Below are positions 6,745 through 9,686 of a stretch of 9,686 nucleotides of DNA, piece after piece. Each line of letters begins with the position of its first letter. Within the stretch, counting starts at the first letter, position 1. The DNA is from an uncultured Erysipelotrichaceae bacterium (GTDB lineage: Bacteria > Bacillota_I > Bacilli_A > Acholeplasmatales > Anaeroplasmataceae): NCBI GenBank assembly GCA_902783745.1, contig CACZRY010000102.1, positions 1 to 9,686 on the forward strand, given 5' to 3'. Both the position numbers and the translations under genes were made by a program. The notes beneath the pieces are model-generated. The model worked only from the letters and a program-made list of their open reading frames with translations. It was not told where the DNA came from and made no database searches.

Positions 6745-6752
6745 GTTTATTA
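6735..6752. repeat. Perfect 18-base palindrome overlapping the -35 region
   Basis: TAATAAACTAGTTTATTA is a gapless perfect palindrome centred between 6743 and 6744. It begins two bases after the stop of the FRG gene and covers the -35 position of the promoter of the next gene. Without a loop or T-tract it is a poor terminator, so a dimeric repressor site is the more natural reading; no regulator is identified. Confidence 0.5.
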
Positions 6753-6753
6753 C

Positions 6754-7968
6754 TTATTTATCATAGCTTTTTATAATCTCTTGAGACATATGATCCTTAT
6801 CTGGATACATTGAACCTGTAGAAATATTTAACATTTCTAATTGTTTTAAAATATATGGTCTATTTACAATAAATATTCTTTCATTAGAAACAGTAGATAA
6901 AGGTTCATATTCTCCAGTTTGGTAATTACATAATCCAAAAAGAATAAAGCTTCCACTTTGAGCTATTATTCTTTCATTAATCATACCAACCTTAACATGT
7001 AAGTGATTTAAAAGAATTAAAGGATCAAAAAATGATTCATCAAAATAAGCAAGCTCATTTTGTACTTCCGCAACAAATCTCTTATAAGCAATAGAATTCT
7101 TATAAATAGATTCATCCTTAGTTTTACTATATTCTATTATCTTTTCATATAATTCTTGCTTATATTTTGTTTCAAGTACCGCAAGACTTGATAATAATGT
7201 TACTGCATTAGAATCTGAATATTTAATATTCTTCTTCTCAATTGACATATATATAACCTCACCAATTCCATAATATTTAGTATGGAACCCTTGGGGTTTA
7301 TCACATGCCATGAATAACGCAACAAGTGGATTAGATGTTGTATCTAATAATCTTGTTGGCATTTTATAATGCTGCATAGTAGTTAATATTTCAATATATT
7401 TTTTATGTGAAAGTTCATTATAATACTGAGTTTTAAAATCCATATAAATATCACTTTCATTATTGAAAAACTTAGCTTTTCTAAAAAGAGATGGTACAAG
7501 CTGATATTTATAATGATAATGACCTCTATAAAAATGCTCTAAATTCTTATATTTATCATTCATCTCGCATATAGTAGATATATAATCCTCAACAGAACCA
7601 ACAATATAATTACCATTAGGTAGATTCTTAATAGATGCTAAAAACAATAATACATCTCCACCATTGAATAATTCAAAATTAGAATTAATATCTAGCTTAT
7701 CAAATGTTAAATAATCAACATTTAATAAATCCATTCCATTCTTTAACGCAAATGCGTAATGGCATTTATTATATTTATTAATTTTATATACTAAAAATTC
7801 ATTAACACTCTTATTCTTTAGTGTGATATATTCACCATCAATATCAAATGATACTTCAGGTAAATTAATTTCTAATTCATTTTCACAAAAAAAGTAAAAG
7901 CCAAAATCTTTATCATAAAAGAATGCGCCTTTAATTTCTAAAGAATTAATTTTTAATTTATAAATCAT
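6754..7968 (-). CDS. FRG domain-containing protein
   Basis: A 404-residue, apparently cytoplasmic protein with the FRG domain, named for its Phe-Arg-Gly motif; its biochemical role is not established to my knowledge. Seen directly: HFYRGHYHYKYQLVPSLFRK (145-164) with Phe146, Arg148 and Gly149; MQHYKMPTRLLDTTSNPLVA (198-217), the most conserved block of the family; and NERIIAQSGSFILFG (331-345) with the late block STGSMYPDKDHMSQEI (383-398). The roughly 125 residues before the domain are beta-rich in appearance and I do not recognise them; they may be a separate recognition domain. No membrane segment is seen. ATG 7968 has a modest GGGGTTGA upstream. The gene starts 29 bases after comEC ends with no terminator between, so it is probably read on the comEC transcript. 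The following gene has its own promoter. Confidence 0.9.
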   Translation of the reverse strand: MIYKLKINSLEIKGAFFYDKDFGFYFFCENELEINLPEVSFDIDGEYITLKNKSVNEFLVYKINKYNKCHYAFALKNGMDLLNVDYLTFDKLDINSNFELFNGGDVLLFLASIKNLPNGNYIVGSVEDYISTICEMNDKYKNLEHFYRGHYHYKYQLVPSLFRKAKFFNNESDIYMDFKTQYYNELSHKKYIEILTTMQHYKMPTRLLDTTSNPLVALFMACDKPQGFHTKYYGIGEVIYMSIEKKNIKYSDSNAVTLLSSLAVLETKYKQELYEKIIEYSKTKDESIYKNSIAYKRFVAEVQNELAYFDESFFDPLILLNHLHVKVGMINERIIAQSGSFILFGLCNYQTGEYEPLSTVSNERIFIVNRPYILKQLEMLNISTGSMYPDKDHMSQEIIKSYDK

Positions 7969-7997
7969 ATTATCAACCCCATATAAATTATAGCATA

Positions 7998-9686
7998 TTA
8001 ATGATATTTCTGTATTCTTAATTTATTCATAAATATACTAATATTTATATTTCCACAATATCTAGTTTCATATACTTCTGATATTTTATTTAATCTATTA
8101 ATAACTTCTATATCAGGTAATCCATATTTATTATTAATTCCAACTGATACTATAGAGATTTTTGGGCTAACTACATTTAAAAATTCTATAGATGATGATG
8201 TTATAGAACCATGATGTCCTACCTTTAATACATCAATATCTAAGTAATTATTATATTTATCAATTAAATCTAATTCCTCTTCTTTTGTACAATCTCCTGT
8301 AAACAAAAACTTATGCCCTTCTATTTCAAACTTCAAAACAATAGATACTGAATTAGCTTCACTATATTCATTTATAGGACCTAATATATCTACATATATA
8401 TTTGATAAATAAAATGAATTATTATAATCAACCATAATACTATTACTATAATCCTTAAAAATTTCATATGCTTTAGAATCATATTTAGGATATAAGATAT
8501 TTATAACATTAATATTATCAATAATCTTTAAATAGTCTCCTAAATGATCAGAATCTGAATGTGTAATAACTAAATAATCTATTCTATTAATTCCCTTGTT
8601 TTTTAAATAATCATATGAATTATAACAATCTATTAGCATATTACCTTTATTATTAGGACATCTTACTAATATAGAATCCCCTTGTCCTACACTTAAATAT
8701 GTTATTTGATATAAAGGATTAATATAATTAATTGATAATATAGATATTAAATATATAGAAAAATATAAAAAAGATATTATTAAATTTGTTTTAGTTAATA
8801 TTGAATAATATAAAAATATTAATACTACATAATATATTAATTTCATCCAGATATTAAATGAAATAACAGGTATTAATAATGAATATGATGATAAATTTGT
8901 AATATATAAATTTATAAAAATAAAAATGTATTTTAATAAATAATCAAGACTAGGAATTAACGATAATATATATGATATTGGTAATATTATATATCCTATT
9001 ATGATTGATAATATAGGAGATAATAAAAGACCTAATAAAGATATATTATTACTTATGGATACTGTATATGGTATTGTTGTTAAAAATATAATTATATATA
9101 AAAGATACTTTTTAATTAAGCTATCACTTCTATTAATAAATTCATTTGAAAATATTATTATAAATGATACTAAATAGCTTAGAATAAATCCTACATCAAA
9201 TAATCTATATGGATTAAATAATAAAGATATTATTGCAGAAATAGATAATATATCTAATCTAGTATATTTTATTTTACCTTTATTAATTGATGCAATTAAT
9301 AAGAATAAATAGCTTCTTAGGGCACTTGATGGCATTCCAATAAATAATACATATATTCCAAGTATTATTAATGGTATTGTTTTCTTATAATATTTAAATA
9401 ATTTTAATAATATAAAAGATATTATAGAATATAAAAATATTATATGTAATCCTGATATTGCAAGTATATGGGATATTCCAAGTATTGAATATGAATCTTT
9501 TATGTTACTATCTAATTCATTAGATTGAAATACCATTGTTGATGTATAAGAATATGATTCACTAGATAATTTTGATTTTAAATAGCCTAAATAGCTATAT
9601 TTTAAGCTATTTAATAAAAATATATGATTTATCTTATCTATTTTAGTAACACTAAAATATTTAGAAATTCCTTTTGATTCTAGATA
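7998..9686 (-). CDS. comEC: ComEC/Rec2 family DNA uptake protein (C-terminal 562 residues; 5' end beyond window)
   Basis: ComEC is the membrane channel carrying one DNA strand into the cell during natural transformation. The reading frame is open through the right edge, so the N-terminal part is missing; the ATG at 9536 is internal. Numbering from the edge, the competence domain begins with SHILAISGLHI (about 73-82), the family hallmark, followed by many hydrophobic helices to about residue 320. A metallo-beta-lactamase-like domain follows: VGQGDS (333-338), THSDSDHLGD (375-384) giving the HxDxDH metal motif, FTGD (462-465) and VGHHGS (489-494). All main metal-binding positions are kept, so the nuclease-like domain may be active. 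The late motif normally reading YGHP is YGLP here (521-524). No comEA or other competence gene is visible. The downstream FRG gene follows after 29 bases. Whether this organism is competent cannot be told. Confidence 0.94.
   Translation of the reverse strand, partial: YLESKGISKYFSVTKIDKINHIFLLNSLKYSYLGYLKSKLSSESYSYTSTMVFQSNELDSNIKDSYSILGISHILAISGLHIIFLYSIISFILLKLFKYYKKTIPLIILGIYVLFIGMPSSALRSYLFLLIASINKGKIKYTRLDILSISAIISLLFNPYRLFDVGFILSYLVSFIIIFSNEFINRSDSLIKKYLLYIIIFLTTIPYTVSISNNISLLGLLLSPILSIIIGYIILPISYILSLIPSLDYLLKYIFIFINLYITNLSSYSLLIPVISFNIWMKLIYYVVLIFLYYSILTKTNLIISFLYFSIYLISILSINYINPLYQITYLSVGQGDSILVRCPNNKGNMLIDCYNSYDYLKNKGINRIDYLVITHSDSDHLGDYLKIIDNINVINILYPKYDSKAYEIFKDYSNSIMVDYNNSFYLSNIYVDILGPINEYSEANSVSIVLKFEIEGHKFLFTGDCTKEEELDLIDKYNNYLDIDVLKVGHHGSITSSSIEFLNVVSPKISIVSVGINNKYGLPDIEVINRLNKISEVYETRYCGNINISIFMNKLRIQKYH

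Noticed and set aside
7998..9536. ComEC as a complete protein starting at ATG 9536
   Set aside because: The frame is open to the right edge, and this Met lies within the competence domain just before the SHILAISGLH hallmark.
1..9686. TGA read as tryptophan (Mycoplasma-type code)
   Set aside because: All genes are uninterrupted in the standard code with tryptophan at TGG; under the alternative code many in-frame TGA would be expected.
1..9686. A mobile island, CRISPR array or defence cluster
   Set aside because: No spaced direct repeats, terminal inverted repeats, transposase, integrase or nuclease operon is visible; the FRG gene alone is not enough to call a defence system.

Overview
This is an extremely A+T-rich, densely coding stretch of a bacterial chromosome, and every gene reads cleanly in the standard bacterial code. 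Eight stop codons are visible: seven TAA, one TAG and no TGA. Tryptophan is TGG throughout, so the TGA=Trp code of Mycoplasma does not apply. Base composition, strong AGGAGG/AGGTGA ribosome sites and the gene set (MutS, ComEC, YidD, MepA-like MATE) point to a low-GC Bacillota/Mycoplasmatota-type organism. An uncultured gut Bacilli (RF39-like), Erysipelotrichia or Acholeplasma relative fits, but the exact lineage is inference.

Layout. Positions 1-3256 (minus strand) hold a two-gene unit. A 524-residue protein with a C-terminal membrane anchor and three degenerate 34-residue repeats is followed after 29 bases by mutS, whose ATPase end lies beyond the left edge. A divergent intergenic region (3257-3461) carries likely promoters for both directions. 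The plus-strand pair follows: a DJ-1/PfpI-family gene starting at TTG, overlapped by yidD. yidD converges on a minus-strand MATE transporter gene. The two stop codons overlap, and one inverted repeat serves as terminator and also encodes both C-termini.

From 5681 to the right edge everything is on the minus strand. In transcription order these are: comEC (5' part beyond the right edge), a gene for an FRG-domain protein 29 bases later, an unrecognised 162-residue soluble protein with its own extended -10 promoter and a perfect 18-base palindrome over its -35 region, and a 136-residue three-helix membrane protein. A clear intrinsic terminator follows, and then the promoter of the MATE gene.

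Functionally the window mixes housekeeping (mismatch repair, membrane-protein insertion helper, DNA uptake channel, drug/cation efflux, DJ-1-type protein or aldehyde quality control) with three poorly characterised genes. I see no transposon, integrase, tRNA, rRNA, CRISPR array or prophage signature. There is no gap over 300 bases without a gene. The most unusual items are the repeat protein beside mutS, the FRG gene downstream of comEC, and the shared terminator/C-terminus structure.
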